DNA from: Chitinophagaceae bacterium
GTDB taxonomy: Bacteria > Bacteroidota > Bacteroidia > Chitinophagales > Chitinophagaceae
DNA: 7,933 nt
NCBI GenBank assembly: GCA_016787105.1
Contig: JAEUVI010000124.1
Coordinates: forward strand, 1-7,933
Reading direction: 5' to 3'
Shown here: positions 6,438 to 7,933 of the stretch, piece by piece
Layout of the letters: each line of letters starts with the position of its first letter
Numbering within the stretch: the stretch's first letter is position 1
The notes under the pieces: model-generated
Seen by the model: only the letters and a program-made list of their open reading frames with translations
Databases searched by the model: none
Told to the model about the DNA's origin: nothing
Made by a program: the position numbers and the translations under genes

Positions 6438-7933
6438 TCAGTTTTTTAAGAACTTATCCATTTTTCTGTTGCCACTATCATCTATAGTTCTTACGAAATA
6501 AATTCCCGCAGGTAATGAGGGCGCATTTATTTTTATGGCATTATCTCCCGCATGTACTTTTTCTTTTGTTGTTTTTAATACTACACCCAGGCTGTTTACG
6601 ATTGAAAAATCGATTGTAGCGCTGACAGGTGAATAACAACGTACAATAATATCGGCATTTATAACGGGATTTGGCATCACCTTTATCGACTGTTCGTGGC
6701 TATCACATTTTCTTTTTGTTATAAGGGTAGATGAATATTCTGTTTTGCCATCTGCTTTTACAAATTTTAACCGGAAATAATTATTGCCATTTCCAAGGTC
6801 GTTGTATAAATATTCATACATCGCTGATCCATCTTTTTTATCTGTTGTGCTAAATTCTTTTACTGCATTAAAGTGTATGTTATCGGTACTATGTTCAATG
6901 ATGTACTTTCCTTCTTCATTTGTAGCTGTTTCCCATTTTAGTTTTGCACCACATTCCTGAGGAGTTACTGTCCAGTTACTGAGCTTTATGGGTAGTACAT
7001 AGCAAAATGCAGCACCTTCTACATTAGCAGTAATAGACTGGGTAAGACAACCTCCGTTAAAACTCATCATGCAGGTATATTCGCCATCATAGATCTTACT
7101 ATATGAAGGAAAATAAACACTCCGCGTTGTGGAAAGTACAGCAGGGGATCCTTGTTTGGTCCATTGATATGTAGCCCCAGCAATATCTGGCGCTGTAATA
7201 GCATAAGCACTGCCTGTACAAGGCTGGTAAAAATTTTCAAAAGAAAACTCGCTTATTTCACCTACTGTTAATTGGGATACGGTTGATTTTCCGCAATTGT
7301 CAGTAATCAGCAAATTATACGTTGCATAAGCCTGTAGGTTAGAGAAAGTATAGTGGCCAGGTGCATTGCTGGCAATAAGAGTATAAGTAGCTTCTGGGCT
7401 GGGATTAATTCTTTTTATTTCATACTTGAATGGTCCAAATCCTGCCACTTCGATATTAGCGCTTCCGGTAGTGCCCGAGTTGCAAATGAAGGCGAACTGG
7501 CGAATTAACTGCGGTGGTGTGCCGTCAGGATAGATTCTTACTGTATCTGTAATAGTATAACTTTTCGCCCCACTGCACCAGCCCTGTTTGGCAATAGCCC
7601 TGATTTCATATACGCCGGGCGCTACATTATTGTATTTATCGCTGTTATTTGATTCGACAAAAACACCATCCTTCCAAAGCTGGGTAAAATAATAGCCCCA
7701 GTTTCTAAAGTCAACATTTGCGTTGATAGTTCCAGATCCACCGCATTGCTGGGTTACCGTCGGGTTCATATCAAAAAATACGGTGCGCCATTCGTCAGTC
7801 GGTACTGTAAAATTAAGGTTAATAAGGGAGCAGTTAACATCGAGCGTAAAGCCATATACTGCACCGGGAGTAAGATTGGTAAAAATAAAAAGGCTTTCAT
7901 CATTTATCGTGGAAGACTGTCCTATATTATCAG
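6438..7933 (-). CDS. Large secreted surface protein with T9SS type A sorting domain (5' end outside window)
   Basis: The frame is open without a stop from 6440 to the window edge, giving 497 residues of the C-terminal part. The Met codon at 7767-7769 is internal: 54 in-frame residues precede it and continue the same beta-rich style (FIFTNLTPGAVYGFTLDVNC). The visible part is Cys-, Gly-, Asn- and Thr-rich with repeated short beta domains. An Ig/PKD-like unit is suggested by TYQWTKQGSP and DGEYTCMMSFNGGC (about 254-295). LPIKLSNWTVTPQECGAKLKWETA (split by no gap, about 313-336) with EHSTDNIHF is the domain that often precedes the sorting signal in Bacteroidota. The last 80 residues form the sorting domain: MPNPV (419-423), NSLGVVLK, LPAGIYFVRTID and the terminal KMDKFLKN. 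This signal directs export through the type IX system and attachment at, or release from, the cell surface. Likely an adhesin or matrix protein; no enzyme domain is visible. It has its own terminator at 6363-6392; the promoter lies outside. Confidence 0.88.
   Translation of the reverse strand, partial: DNIGQSSTINDESLFIFTNLTPGAVYGFTLDVNCSLINLNFTVPTDEWRTVFFDMNPTVTQQCGGSGTINANVDFRNWGYYFTQLWKDGVFVESNNSDKYNNVAPGVYEIRAIAKQGWCSGAKSYTITDTVRIYPDGTPPQLIRQFAFICNSGTTGSANIEVAGFGPFKYEIKRINPSPEATYTLIASNAPGHYTFSNLQAYATYNLLITDNCGKSTVSQLTVGEISEFSFENFYQPCTGSAYAITAPDIAGATYQWTKQGSPAVLSTTRSVYFPSYSKIYDGEYTCMMSFNGGCLTQSITANVEGAAFCYVLPIKLSNWTVTPQECGAKLKWETATNEEGKYIIEHSTDNIHFNAVKEFSTTDKKDGSAMYEYLYNDLGNGNNYFRLKFVKADGKTEYSSTLITKRKCDSHEQSIKVMPNPVINADIIVRCYSPVSATIDFSIVNSLGVVLKTTKEKVHAGDNAIKINAPSLPAGIYFVRTIDDSGNRKMDKFLKN

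Overview
The window looks like ordinary chromosome from a member of the Bacteroidota, most likely a Chitinophagaceae-type soil or freshwater bacterium. The evidence is a C-terminal type IX secretion (T9SS) sorting domain on a large surface protein, the tail of a Bacteroidota-style FecA-like TonB-dependent receptor, AT-rich leaders without Shine-Dalgarno sequences, and promoter candidates of the Bacteroidota TTTG / TAnnTTTG type. The family placement is inference; no rRNA or other marker gene is present.

Layout. Bases 1-244 hold the 3' end of a TonB-dependent receptor that reads only through a frame change near base 60-75 and an in-frame TAA at 149-151, so it is either a decayed gene or carries sequence errors. 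A clean intrinsic terminator follows (262-293). Next on the + strand, probably as a two-gene unit, are a secreted GH37 trehalase (327-1892) and a calcineurin-like metallophosphoesterase (1909-3003). Convergent to them on the - strand are a MobA-type molybdenum cofactor guanylyltransferase (3023-3607) and, upstream of it in the same direction, a small Cys-form SelW/Rdx-family protein (3699-3992), likely one transcript. An intergenic region of 129 bp (3993-4121) separates the latter from a divergent YbjJ-like MFS transporter (4122-5297) and carries promoter candidates for both directions. A D-2-hydroxyacid dehydrogenase (5381-6355) follows the transporter on the + strand. The right end is the 3' part of a large - strand T9SS-exported surface protein, open at the window edge (6438-7933) and closed by a strand-specific terminator (6363-6392).

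How the parts fit. No single pathway links all the genes. Trehalase would split trehalose in the periplasm. MobA would add GMP to molybdopterin, but no other molybdenum cofactor gene is visible. The SelW-like protein is a probable thiol redox protein. The transporter and dehydrogenase may be co-transcribed, but their substrates cannot be read from the sequence. I see no RNA gene, CRISPR array, insertion sequence, phage gene or defence system, and no intergenic stretch is longer than about 130 bp. I did not find a convincing new biological system; the observations most worth a second look are the broken receptor tail, the dyad over the transporter start codon, the SelW-MobA pairing and the variant metal site and added coiled coil of the phosphoesterase.
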